Source: Ferruginibacter sp.
GTDB lineage: Bacteria > Bacteroidota > Bacteroidia > Chitinophagales > Chitinophagaceae
Length of the DNA: 64,000 bases
Direction: 5' to 3'
Assembly: GCA_013141115.1 (NCBI GenBank)
Contig: JABFRP010000002.1
Span: 186,001-250,000 of the forward strand
Part shown: positions 17,441 through 26,259 of the stretch, piece after piece
How positions within the stretch are numbered: position 1 is the stretch's first letter
How the letters are laid out: every line of letters starts with the position of its first letter
The notes under the pieces: generated by a model
What the model was told of the DNA's origin: nothing
The model's input: only the letters and a program-made list of their open reading frames with translations
Databases searched by the model: none
Translations under genes and position numbers: made by a program

Positions 17441-18901
17441 CTAATTTTGTTTCATTTTTTTAATCATCCCCGGCGAATTTTCATACAGCCGTTCTTCGCT
17501 AAATACTAAATTTCCAATACGTTCGAATGTAAATGTTTGTACAGGCTCATAGGCACCATCAGCATAAGCCGGATTTTTAAGTATAAAAGCTTCGCCATTA
17601 TTTTTTCCATTGAGATTTAGTAACCCTATAGGCGAATTAGAATTTTTGTTTCGTATCGTCCACCCTGCCTGCGAGCCTTCATTCTCTTTCTTGTATACCA
17701 ATTGCCATTTTACATTATCCTGGTTTGCATAATCCCACTGAATAATAGCAGTACCATCATTTTTTAATTGCCCCGCTGCATTAATATATTTACCGCTGTG
17801 TGCTGCACTGATAACATAAATACCTTCGGCAATTATTTTTACATAAAATTTATGGTTGGGTTGATCTACAAAATCCCATTGCACCAATCTTGCGCCATTG
17901 TCTTTACTAATACCTTCAATGGCAAGGTACTTACCGGTTTGATTTACTTTTATTTTATACAAGCCATTTTCTACAGGAGTTGCGTTAATAGCAGTAAGTT
18001 TACTAACATCGGTTGATTTAATTACAGCCTGATTTTCTGCTTTTCTCATCATAAAATCTTTATACTCCATCCGTGGTAATGCAGCATTGTAAAAATAGCT
18101 GCTATTTATACCTTCAATATCTTTACTGCTTAATTTAGATCCTCCTAAAACACAATCCAAAATCTGGTTACCATTTTTACAACGGATAGTCTGATCGCCC
18201 TCTTTTATAGCAAATGCATTGGCTTCATAGTGCATCACAGAAGTGTAATCATAAGCCGTGGTAGTTACGCCGGGTTCTATTTGAAAAGCATACCTCCAAA
18301 CAGCAATAGCCTTTGATGTATCTATCACCACATAAGTATCCCTGTCGTAACGGTTTTGCTCATGATAAAAACCAAAACTGTGCATCATCTCATGAAGAAA
18401 AGTAGACAAATCCGACCGATTGGTTATCCAAATAACCTGCTCACCTCCCACTCTTCCCACAGGCGATAAGCCACCATAAGTTGTATCCGGAGAAAATTTT
18501 ATATTGATAAAATCTTTCTGGCCATTGTAATCTACCAATCGTAAATTAGTTTGATTATTGAAAATGCCAATAGCCCGTAAGGCAAGTTGCCGAAGATTTT
18601 CTTTATAAAAAAAAGTACGATTTGTAGTAAGACTTGCATCTAGTTTAATGGCAATTTCTCCTTTGGGCCAAATGTATCTGTTCTTATCATTGTTTTGATA
18701 CAGCATTGTTTTTTGCAGTGTGTTACCAACAATAATATCGCTGTTTAATACATAGTCGGTGCCTATCTGTTTTACAAAATAAGACTTTGCTTCGGTACTC
18801 ATTGGCAGTTGAAATGTTTTTTGCAGATACCCGTTTTGTGTATAAGCAGTAAACATTAAAAAAAGGATAGCAAAAATGGATAAAGTTAATGGTTTGATCA
18901 T
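17441..18901 (-). CDS. Exported astacin-family zinc metalloprotease with ricin-type lectin domain
   Basis: A 486-aa protein. ATG 18901 gives the signal peptide MIKPLTLSIFAILFLMFTAYTQ. Residues about 75-265 are an M12A (astacin) catalytic domain with the zinc motif HEMMHSFGFYHEQNR (H170, E171, H174, H180) and a Met-turn SVMHYEANAF near residue 221. Residues about 305-430 form a ricin B-like (RICIN) repeat region with ENGLYKIKVNQTGKYLAIEG and QWDYANQDNVKW, likely sugar-binding. Astacins cut extracellular proteins. The gene starts 1 bp after the stop of the ricin-repeat gene upstream, so the two are co-transcribed and share a lectin module. Substrate is unknown. Confidence 0.88.
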   Translation of the reverse strand: MIKPLTLSIFAILFLMFTAYTQNGYLQKTFQLPMSTEAKSYFVKQIGTDYVLNSDIIVGNTLQKTMLYQNNDKNRYIWPKGEIAIKLDASLTTNRTFFYKENLRQLALRAIGIFNNQTNLRLVDYNGQKDFINIKFSPDTTYGGLSPVGRVGGEQVIWITNRSDLSTFLHEMMHSFGFYHEQNRYDRDTYVVIDTSKAIAVWRYAFQIEPGVTTTAYDYTSVMHYEANAFAIKEGDQTIRCKNGNQILDCVLGGSKLSSKDIEGINSSYFYNAALPRMEYKDFMMRKAENQAVIKSTDVSKLTAINATPVENGLYKIKVNQTGKYLAIEGISKDNGARLVQWDFVDQPNHKFYVKIIAEGIYVISAAHSGKYINAAGQLKNDGTAIIQWDYANQDNVKWQLVYKKENEGSQAGWTIRNKNSNSPIGLLNLNGKNNGEAFILKNPAYADGAYEPVQTFTFERIGNLVFSEERLYENSPGMIKKMKQN

Positions 18902-18902
18902 T

Positions 18903-20534
18903 TTATTTTCTTTCTTTAGTAATTGTAAAATATACATCCAGCCAGTTATCGCTGCCATCTTCATCCTGCAGGTTTACATGCACATTACAACTGGCAGGGA
19001 TTGCTGAAATAGAAAACGTTTGGCTGTTGCTGAATTGCCCTGCTTTTATCGTGCTTTTAAAACAGTCGTTAAAAGAATATTTTAGCTGATAAAAATCATC
19101 GCTTCCTCCGGCTACATAAGGTGAGTAACTAACATCTCTTCGTTCATCAGGATTGTTATAAGATGCTTCCCCTGCGCCAAACTGTGTAAATAGTGCAGCT
19201 ACATCAGCATCGTTTTCATTAATACCATATGTAATTCGTATTGTTGAACCGGCAAGTTCATCTGCATTCATTTTAAATTTCAATTCTCCTCCAGGATACA
19301 CGGTGCGTTGTTTATCCATGTCTATTGATTGTTTTTCTCCAACCGAAAAAAGTGAGTTGCCATTGCTTAAATAATACCTGTTATAACTATCGCCTTTTTT
19401 ATTCAATACATCTACACGTATCTCACCAAACATATTCAAATCGCCACCATGCGGTACTGCCAGTTTTAAATTTTTAATTGTGATGTAGTCGGTAAACTTG
19501 TTGATTCTTGCAGGCAGCAGTGTAAATGTTTGTATGCCGGATGCTGAAATTATTAATGGTGTACCGTTGGCACTATTGTTTGCACCGGCAGATAATTGCA
19601 AACTTTTTTCTGTTGCAACACTTACTATGCTTACTCCATTTTTTACATTGTAAAATTTCCATTGCTGGTTATTGCTGTTCAAATTATCCCATTGTTGTAT
19701 TTGTGTACCATCATCCGTTCTTTTATCCACCACATCCAATACTTTTTGGCTATGTACAGCTGCTATACTGTAATTTCCATTATCCAGTCTTCGCACATCA
19801 AACAAATGATTGTTACTTGCCATCATATCCCATTGTATTAACCGCATGCCGTTGCTTTCATCTTCCAAACCGGCAATAGCTAAATATTTTCCACTCTCAT
19901 TAATACGGATCTTATAAATACCATCTGGCATATCCATCAAAATTTTAGAAGTAGCGGCAGCTTTATTGTTGTTAGGTACGATAACTCTGCCGGGTGCTTT
20001 TAATTTATTACCTTCAATCTGATCCGTTTCATTCTTTTTAAAATCAAGTACCATTGCTGGCATCACAGCGTCATCGTTCAGCATTAAATAAGCACCATTA
20101 CCGGGTGTAGCGGAGGAGTTCCAGTGCTGAAGAATTACTTTTTGGTTGTTTTGAAAACAACTCATCACCCAGCCCTTTCCATTTTTATCACGAACAATAT
20201 TCCATTTTTGATTATCCTGATTCACCCAATCCCATTGTAATAATTTAGCACCCCTTATTGGAGGATTGCCATCAGTACTAAGATATTTACCACTATGCGA
20301 TGCCTTGATGGAATAAATATTATTGCCGAGATTTTTAAGTATAAATTTAAAATGAGCTTTATATTCATTATCCCACTGAATAATCCATGCACCATTATCG
20401 TTGGCAGCACCTGCAACTGCAAGATATTTCCCTGTTTGGTTAATTTTAATAAAGTATTCACCATCAGTTAATGATTGTGCTGTTAACGAAACAGAAAACA
20501 AAACAGCTGAAATTAAAGTACCTAATCTACTCAT
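18903..20534 (-). CDS. Exported protein with two ricin-type lectin domains and unknown C-terminal domain
   Basis: A 543-aa protein; ATG 20534 gives signal peptide MSRLGTLISAVLFSVSLTAQ. Ricin-type repeat blocks lie at about residues 20-150 (GEYFIKINQTGKYLAVAG, QWDWVNQDNQKW) and about 205-345 (GIYKIRINESGKYLAIAG, QQWDNLNSNNQQW). The last roughly 195 residues (from FTDYITIKNLKLAVPHGGDLNMF) are beta-rich and not recognised. They include two Cys (CFKS and ASCNVHV) that could pair. The start overlaps the end of the lipoprotein gene at 20527 by 8 bp, and the stop abuts the astacin gene. I infer a lectin-guided partner of the protease. Confidence 0.8.
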   Translation of the reverse strand: MSRLGTLISAVLFSVSLTAQSLTDGEYFIKINQTGKYLAVAGAANDNGAWIIQWDNEYKAHFKFILKNLGNNIYSIKASHSGKYLSTDGNPPIRGAKLLQWDWVNQDNQKWNIVRDKNGKGWVMSCFQNNQKVILQHWNSSATPGNGAYLMLNDDAVMPAMVLDFKKNETDQIEGNKLKAPGRVIVPNNNKAAATSKILMDMPDGIYKIRINESGKYLAIAGLEDESNGMRLIQWDMMASNNHLFDVRRLDNGNYSIAAVHSQKVLDVVDKRTDDGTQIQQWDNLNSNNQQWKFYNVKNGVSIVSVATEKSLQLSAGANNSANGTPLIISASGIQTFTLLPARINKFTDYITIKNLKLAVPHGGDLNMFGEIRVDVLNKKGDSYNRYYLSNGNSLFSVGEKQSIDMDKQRTVYPGGELKFKMNADELAGSTIRITYGINENDADVAALFTQFGAGEASYNNPDERRDVSYSPYVAGGSDDFYQLKYSFNDCFKSTIKAGQFSNSQTFSISAIPASCNVHVNLQDEDGSDNWLDVYFTITKERK

Positions 20535-21048
20535 GATAATAAAATTTTCCTTCTGTAATAAGTAATTTATCGCTTGCATTGCCCATTAACTCTCCGGTAA
20601 ATGTGGCTTCAATTATTGTTGGGTTTTTACTGGCTTGGGTAATATTAATTTTCATATTAAAGCCCATCATGCTGCCATACATAAAATGTTCTTCAGATAG
20701 TCCAGCTAACTGAACAACATTATTATCTGTGTTTCCGTTTTCAATTTCAAAAACAGCCGGGCCATTTGTGTTGTACAGGTTAATATTAAAAGATTGTTCT
20801 GTTTTATTATTTGCCCCTTTACTACCAGCTATTAAAATGGCTTTGCTATACCCCTGCGGATGAAATGCACCAAAGATCTCACTATCTGCTTTCCACTCTT
20901 TTCCATTAATTTTCATGGATAAATAATTGACGGCTATGCTTTTTTCTTCTGCAACCGTGATAGACTCAGCGGCATTTTTGGTAGTGGTACTATTACAGGA
21001 AAAAAGTAAGACTACACCATAAAGTAGTAATAAAAATTGCTTGTTCAT
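20527..21048 (-). CDS. Lipoprotein, DUF6252-like
   Basis: A 173-aa protein with an SPII signal (LLYGVVLLFSCNS, lipid-attached Cys near residue 18). The mature domain has the pattern LSMKINGKEWKADS, then FNINLYNTNGPAVFEIENGN and ATFTGEL...ITEGKFYYHE. This is typical of small Bacteroidota beta-barrel lipoproteins of the DUF6252 kind. Its role is unknown. It overlaps the ricin-repeat gene by 8 bp and is the first gene of a tight three-gene unit ending in the astacin. Confidence 0.7.
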   Translation of the reverse strand: MNKQFLLLLYGVVLLFSCNSTTTKNAAESITVAEEKSIAVNYLSMKINGKEWKADSEIFGAFHPQGYSKAILIAGSKGANNKTEQSFNINLYNTNGPAVFEIENGNTDNNVVQLAGLSEEHFMYGSMMGFNMKINITQASKNPTIIEATFTGELMGNASDKLLITEGKFYYHE

Positions 21049-21092
21049 ATACTAAGTGTTGCTGTGGCAACATATTATTTATGTTATTGATA

Positions 21093-21509
21093 TTATAATT
21101 TTTGGTAGGTAATAGTTCCCTGCCCTTCTGCTCCCACCCAGGTCATTTTATTACCACTTACAGTAAATGTATAAGTTTGCCCAACAGTGGGTGCTTTTTT
21201 GTTGCCAATCGTTATTATATTTCCCTTCACATTCCATACTTCTTCGGAGTGCAATTTTTCCTGAATTTTATTATACCTATCCTCACAACCACTTGCTGCA
21301 GCATTAAGGCGATATGTACCATCAGTATTTATTTCGTAAAAAACTTTTGCAACACAGGGCCTTTGTTGTAAAAGTGCTTTGTGGCTGTCAAATTTTTTTC
21401 CCTGAAATTCGCTGACATGCGAAACCACTTTCCACTTACCTACCGGGCTTTGTGCCGTACAAATATTTATTGCCAGCATTGCAACTAAAAAAAAAATTAT
21501 TTTTTTCAT
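21093..21509 (-). CDS. Exported lipocalin-like protein
   Basis: A 138-aa protein with signal peptide MKKIIFFLVAMLAINICTAQ, followed by SPVGKWKVVSHVSEFQGKKF. This is the GxW start of a lipocalin-like barrel. Later strands include GTYRLNAAASG, NIITIGNKKA, YTFTVSGNKMTWVG and GTITYQKL. Two Cys (PCVAK and SGCEDR) may form a disulfide. Ligand is unknown. It precedes the DUF6252-like lipoprotein by 44 bp and probably belongs to the same transcript. Confidence 0.7.
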   Translation of the reverse strand: MKKIIFFLVAMLAINICTAQSPVGKWKVVSHVSEFQGKKFDSHKALLQQRPCVAKVFYEINTDGTYRLNAAASGCEDRYNKIQEKLHSEEVWNVKGNIITIGNKKAPTVGQTYTFTVSGNKMTWVGAEGQGTITYQKL

Positions 21510-21570
21510 GAGTGATTTTTATTTGTTGTAACTATTTTATTGATTTTAATACAAGTCAAGCCACTGTATT

Positions 21571-22215
21571 TTACCACAACCCATATTTATCCATGATGGG
21601 TTTTCTTTTTTCAGGAAAGCCCACCAGCCCAAATTTTTTATGCAACGCATGCATTTGTTTTGCTATGGAGGCATCTGCCATTGTTAATTTATTTTTCTGC
21701 ATCCCGGGAATTATTTTATGAAACAGCTCTTCCAGATAATCTTCAAAATTTTGATTGAAGTACATATCAATACCCCGGAAAGGTTTATCAGTATTATTAA
21801 AGAAAGTATGCACCATTCCTCTTGGCCTAAAGTGCCAGCCACCGGCAGGAATTTCATATACCGTATCTTCCACCATAACAGTTGCCGTACCATCTAACAC
21901 GTACATCAACTCATCCAGCGATTTGTGGTAATGCGGTTCCGGCCCCATTTTTTTTGCGGCAACTGCAAACTCCACACAACTGTATTGCATATTGGTTTGC
22001 GAACTCCTTACCCAGGTTCGAATGTCTAATCCACCTGGCCCAGGTTGCAAAGGCTCCATGGGCGAAAGCATAAATGGAGATAAATTTTTATTTGCAGTTG
22101 CATCACTGCTTTTAGTTTCCGCAAAAGATGGCAATGAAAAAAGACTTATCCCTGCCGAAGCCATCATTATTTGTTGAATAGCATTGCGCCTGCCATTATT
22201 TTCTTTATTATTCAT
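21571..22215 (-). CDS. Cupin-domain protein with Tat-like leader
   Basis: A 214-aa protein with a single cupin_2 domain (about residues 60-165). Metal-ligand candidates are H95, H97 and E102 in GPEPHYHKSLDE and H136 in RPRGMVHTFFN. The N-terminus NGRRNAIQQIMMASAGISLFSL has a twin-arginine pair before a hydrophobic stretch, so Tat export is plausible but not certain. Cupins of this sort are metal-binding proteins acting as dioxygenases, isomerases or small-ligand binders; the substrate cannot be read here. It lies 61 bp upstream of the lipocalin-like gene. Confidence 0.75.
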   Translation of the reverse strand: MNNKENNGRRNAIQQIMMASAGISLFSLPSFAETKSSDATANKNLSPFMLSPMEPLQPGPGGLDIRTWVRSSQTNMQYSCVEFAVAAKKMGPEPHYHKSLDELMYVLDGTATVMVEDTVYEIPAGGWHFRPRGMVHTFFNNTDKPFRGIDMYFNQNFEDYLEELFHKIIPGMQKNKLTMADASIAKQMHALHKKFGLVGFPEKRKPIMDKYGLW

Positions 22216-22294
22216 CTGTGCTTTTTTAATATTTCACTTAACAAATTTATTATTAAACCGAAGTTGGGTAGTAGTACAAAAACGACATTTTTGC

Positions 22295-23197
22295 TTACTT
22301 TTTGCCCCAGCCATCAGGCCATTTGCAAAAACTATTAAGGCTGTAATTTTTTACTTGCCAGCGGATATAATACACCGGTGCATAGCTCAGGTAATCTTTT
22401 CTTTCTTCCGTTTCTGTAACCACATAATATTTCCAGTTGGTCCAGTCGAAATAAAAATATTTTCTAAAATACCTGCTGGGAGAATTGATCCTTTCAAAAT
22501 CAACATACGCAGTTTGATCAATAGAGGCCCAGTTAATGGCATTAGCCCCAACAAACAAAGTATCCAGTGATCTTAAACCGCCACCGGCAATATTATCGGT
22601 ATACACGCCATCTTTAAAATAATAGGTAATATCCCGGTATAACCTGCTGTAAGGTGTGTAACCGGCCTGCGGATAATAAATGGTACTGTAAAAATTATTA
22701 CCATTAGGTTTTACACCGGCTTTTGCCGCTGCATAAACAGGGTCATTTAATTTACGGTATAAATTAGTGTTTGTTGCCAGTGGGGAATATATCCATGGAT
22801 CTGGCGAGCTATAGGTAACTGCATTTTTTGCATCGGTTAAAATATTTTTGGTGCTGCCGAATGCTGCCGTTTTAATTTGTGCAGGCCAGTTTAATGCAAG
22901 GCTGTCAATAGGCCTGGGCGTTTGCAATACATCACAGCTATCGCCAAACTCCAATCCGTTTTTTTGTAACGATACAATAAAATACTTTTTATCTTTATTA
23001 GCATCATGATCTAAATCAAAAATCACCAACTGCCCAATAAGTGAAGCACTGCCAGGCTGATGCTGACAAATAAAATTGGGATGATTAACGCCGCCAATAA
23101 CTGGTGCAGGGCTTGTTACTGTATCTTTTTTACAACTGGTAAATAACAGGATACCTGAAAGTAAAAACAAGATTAACGAATAATTATTTTTTTTCAT
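22295..23197 (-). CDS. Lipoprotein of unknown function
   Basis: A 300-aa protein with an SPII signal (LLSGILLFTSCKKD, Cys near residue 22), so it is probably an outer-membrane or periplasmic lipoprotein. The mature chain is rich in aromatic residues (YRDITYYFKDGVY, YFRKYFYFDWTNWKYYVVTETEERKDY) and contains Cys at SFICQHQ-like, GDSCDV and NSFCKW positions. I do not recognise a family. It is divergent from the LytTR regulator across a 156-bp gap and leads the minus-strand run. Confidence 0.65.
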   Translation of the reverse strand: MKKNNYSLILFLLSGILLFTSCKKDTVTSPAPVIGGVNHPNFICQHQPGSASLIGQLVIFDLDHDANKDKKYFIVSLQKNGLEFGDSCDVLQTPRPIDSLALNWPAQIKTAAFGSTKNILTDAKNAVTYSSPDPWIYSPLATNTNLYRKLNDPVYAAAKAGVKPNGNNFYSTIYYPQAGYTPYSRLYRDITYYFKDGVYTDNIAGGGLRSLDTLFVGANAINWASIDQTAYVDFERINSPSRYFRKYFYFDWTNWKYYVVTETEERKDYLSYAPVYYIRWQVKNYSLNSFCKWPDGWGKK

Positions 23198-23316
23198 TTT
23201 GTAAGATGGATGTTTTTATTTCCGCAACAAACGTACAGCCATATCTTAACTGATAAAAGCTCCAATCGCTTAACTGCAAAACAAATAGCTGAACAACATA
23301 TCTGCACTTAATGAAG

Positions 23317-23324
23317 TATATTTG
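23317..23324 (+). promoter_or_regulatory. Bacteroidota -7 promoter element for the LytTR regulator
   Basis: TATATTTG matches TAnnTTTG, 29 nt before GTG 23354, in the divergent gap between the lipoprotein and regulator genes. Confidence 0.5.
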
Positions 23325-23353
23325 AAACAGAATTTTAATAATAACCTGATACT

Positions 23354-24058
23354 GTGATAACAAAAAAAATCACCTGTATGGTGGTAGATGACGACGACAT
23401 CGACCGCCTTACCACCTTATCTTTTTTAAGTGACTATCCTTTTATGGAAGTGATTGGTGCATTTGATTCGCCGGCGGTAGCGTTGGCTATGGCACAACAG
23501 CAATTACCGGATGTATTATTTTTAGATATTGATATGCCCCAAATGAGCGGACTGGAGCTGAGAAAACAATTACTGCATGTACCGGCCTGCATCTTCATCA
23601 CTTCCTATCCCGACTATGCAGTGGAAAGTTTTGAAATGGCAGCGTTAGATTTTTTAGTAAAGCCTTTTACCGCAGAACGCTTTTTAAAAACTATGAACAG
23701 ACTTCAACAATTTGCCGACATTCATCATAAAGCCAATTTACTAAGCCATAGCCTGGGTGCCGATACTATATTTATAAAAGACGGATACGACCAGGTAAAA
23801 CTGCAACTGCATGAAATAATTTATTTAGAAGCATTGAAGGATTATACCGGTATTATTACTGCTAACAAAAAATATGCTGTACTATCGCCATTAGGCAACC
23901 TGATAAAAGAAAAAAGTTTCAGCAGCTTTATACGTATACACAGAAGCTATGCAGTACAAAAGCATTTTATAAAAAAAATAAGTTCGGGAGAAGTAATGGT
24001 AAATGATATTTTACTACCTATTGGCCGAACTTATAAGCAAGCATTGAATGAGCTATAA
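23354..24058 (+). CDS. LytTR-family response regulator (GTG start)
   Basis: A 234-aa protein. GTG 23354 is preferred because MITKKITCMVVDDDDIDRL is a normal receiver N-terminus; starting at the ATG eight codons later would remove strand beta-1. The receiver domain (about 5-120) has acidic residues VDDDD, phospho-acceptor D58 in LFLDIDMP, and the K of LVKPFTAERF. The LytTR DNA-binding domain (about 135-234) has FIKDGYDQVKLQLHEIIYLEALKDY and FIRIHRSYAV. LytTR regulators bind short promoter repeats. The TPR histidine kinase begins 50 bp downstream and is the obvious partner. Targets are unknown; the local inverted-repeat operator is one candidate. Confidence 0.9.
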   Translation: MITKKITCMVVDDDDIDRLTTLSFLSDYPFMEVIGAFDSPAVALAMAQQQLPDVLFLDIDMPQMSGLELRKQLLHVPACIFITSYPDYAVESFEMAALDFLVKPFTAERFLKTMNRLQQFADIHHKANLLSHSLGADTIFIKDGYDQVKLQLHEIIYLEALKDYTGIITANKKYAVLSPLGNLIKEKSFSSFIRIHRSYAVQKHFIKKISSGEVMVNDILLPIGRTYKQALNEL

Positions 24059-24108
24059 ATTGCAAATCAATAAACAGGGTTAATTTTTTATTTCTATTAT
24101 AGATTTTT

Positions 24109-26145
24109 ATGCAACCTATTTTTACTACTGCCTTAAATAAAATATTGGCATTGGCAATTATGCTGATGGTATCTGTATCTGTCAATGCTCAAAAACATGG
24201 ACAGGCATTAATAGATTCGCTAACTGCACAATTACCCCTTGCAAAAAACGACACCATTAAAGCAAGGCTGTATAAATCAATTGCAGAGCAGTATATGCTC
24301 ATCAGCCCCGAAGCAGCAATGAAGACTGCTGAAATTGGACTAACCCATGTAACCAAAATGAAATGGAGTAAAGGCATTGCTGTGTTTACAAATATTACCG
24401 GGCAATTATTTGTAAACAAGGGAGATTATAAAAAGGCCATCGAATTATACCTGCAGGCTTATGCTATGCATGAGGGCAACAAAGATTATTTCAATATGGC
24501 ATCCACCCTTAACAATATTGGTGCAGCCTATCAGCGGCAATCGATGTTTACTAATGCCATTGAATACTTTTTAAGATCAGCTAAACTGGCCGAAGAAATA
24601 AAAGACAATAATCTGATTGCTATTGGATACAGCAATATCGGCATTATATATTCCGAACAAAACAATACTGCAAAAGCATTGGAATACCATTTTAAAGCAT
24701 TACAACTACAGCAAAAAGAAAATGATATAGATGCCATTGCCACATCCTTTACAAGAATAGCCAATGAGTATCTGCTACTAAAAGACAGTGCAAAAGCCGA
24801 ACAGTATTTTTTAAAGGCAAAAACAAATTACGAACAATCAGAAAACAATGCAGGCCTTGCAGCTGTGCTAAGCAATTACTCCATTCTTATAAAAGATTAC
24901 AGAAAAAATTTAGAATATAAATTACAGGCACAAAAAATATGGGATGTTGTAAGTCCGGAAAACCCTATAGCAATTGCCAACCTGGGCAATATTGGCATTG
25001 CCTATTTCGACATTGTAAGATATGACAGCTTACACACCGTAAAACCCGGCGGCATAATACCGGTTACAAAAAATGAATTATTAGCCAAAGCCAACAACTA
25101 TTTAACAAGGGCTGTTGCATTAAGTAAACAAACAGGTAACACAGCAAACTATGCCCATTTTGCAGGAAACCTTTCGGAGTTGCAGGAGTTAAATAAAGAT
25201 TATAAAAATGCTCTGCTAAATTTTAAAACATTTTATCAGCTGAACGATTCTTTGTATTCGCAGGAAAGTAAAAATAAAATAGCGGCTATTGAAAGTCAAC
25301 GTGAGATTGATATAAGAAATAAAGAAATTGAAAACAAAAAACTGCAACTGGAAAATCAGCATAAAAAATTATTGCTGCTGCTGGATACCATTGCCTTTTT
25401 AGCTATTGTTGGAGGATTGCTTTTTTATCAAAGCCGCTCCCGTAAAAAAACCAATACTACATTATTACAATTAAATAACGAACTGGATGAAGCCAATAAA
25501 GTAAAAGCAAAATTCTTTGCCATACTTAGTCATGATTTGCGTAGCCCTGTTGCCAATTTGATCAACTTCTTACAATTGCAAAAAAGAAATCCCGGCTTAC
25601 TTTCTCCTCAACAAATTGAAGACAGGGAAAATAAGATCAGCACATCGGCACAATCTTTACTGGAAACTATGGAAGGTATGTTATTGTGGAGCAAGGGCCA
25701 GATGGAGCAATTTAAACCGGAAGTAACAACTGTACCTGCAAGCAAACTATTTAGTTATTTACAAAAAAACTTTGCTGATACCCCAAACGTAACTTTTAAT
25801 TTTATTAATGATGGCGATGTGTATATGAACACCGATCCGGATTATTTACAAACCATTATGCAAAACCTTACGGCCAATGCAATTAAAGCTTTACAACAAA
25901 CTTCTGCCGCACAAATAACCTGGAAGGCATGGCAACAAAACAACACCATTTATTTATCCATTACCGATAACGGGCCCGGCATTAACAGCGAACAGGCAAA
26001 ATCATTATTTGACGAAACACATATTACCGGCACCAGGCATGGGCTGGGTTTGCATATTATCCGGGATCTGGCAAAAGCCATCTCCTGCAGTATCAACATT
26101 ATCCCCGGTAATAAACAAGGAACTACTTTTGTTTTGGCGCTGTAA
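24109..26145 (+). CDS. TPR-containing sensor histidine kinase
   Basis: A 678-aa protein. The N-terminal signal (MLMVSVSVNAQ, about residue 28) is followed by periplasmic TPR repeats (about 45-380; for example AIEYFLRSAKLAEEIKDNNLIAIGYSNIG). A transmembrane segment lies at about 422-440 (LDTIAFLAIVGGLLFYQ). The cytoplasmic kinase has the H-box FFAILSHDLRSP with H475, an N-box near 580 (QTIMQNLTANAIKAL), G1 DNGPGI with D620, and GLGLHI at about 645. It lies 50 bp downstream of the LytTR gene. Periplasmic TPRs suggest that a protein or peptide signal is sensed (inference). Pairing a classical HisKA-type kinase with LytTR is common in Bacteroidota, although His_kinase-family partners are also frequent. 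Confidence 0.9.
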   Translation: MQPIFTTALNKILALAIMLMVSVSVNAQKHGQALIDSLTAQLPLAKNDTIKARLYKSIAEQYMLISPEAAMKTAEIGLTHVTKMKWSKGIAVFTNITGQLFVNKGDYKKAIELYLQAYAMHEGNKDYFNMASTLNNIGAAYQRQSMFTNAIEYFLRSAKLAEEIKDNNLIAIGYSNIGIIYSEQNNTAKALEYHFKALQLQQKENDIDAIATSFTRIANEYLLLKDSAKAEQYFLKAKTNYEQSENNAGLAAVLSNYSILIKDYRKNLEYKLQAQKIWDVVSPENPIAIANLGNIGIAYFDIVRYDSLHTVKPGGIIPVTKNELLAKANNYLTRAVALSKQTGNTANYAHFAGNLSELQELNKDYKNALLNFKTFYQLNDSLYSQESKNKIAAIESQREIDIRNKEIENKKLQLENQHKKLLLLLDTIAFLAIVGGLLFYQSRSRKKTNTTLLQLNNELDEANKVKAKFFAILSHDLRSPVANLINFLQLQKRNPGLLSPQQIEDRENKISTSAQSLLETMEGMLLWSKGQMEQFKPEVTTVPASKLFSYLQKNFADTPNVTFNFINDGDVYMNTDPDYLQTIMQNLTANAIKALQQTSAAQITWKAWQQNNTIYLSITDNGPGINSEQAKSLFDETHITGTRHGLGLHIIRDLAKAISCSINIIPGNKQGTTFVLAL

Positions 26146-26192
26146 GGTTGCCACCAAAACTGCCAGGTTATTTATACGCCTGTTTTTAATAA

Positions 26193-26212
26193 TTCCCATT
26201 TTTAGGGGATAG
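26193..26212 (+). promoter_or_regulatory. Operator-like inverted repeat, copy 4
   Basis: TTCCCATTTTTAGGGGATAG. The A of GGGGA (26209) lies 24 nt before TACTTTAG (26233-26240), one mismatch from TAnnTTTG, upstream of the M48 protease gene. The spacing matches the copies at 6.7, 10.7 and 13.3 kb. Confidence 0.5.
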
Positions 26213-26259
26213 CTACTATAGCTTGCGCTGTTTACTTTAGTGTAAATAAATAAAGCGTT

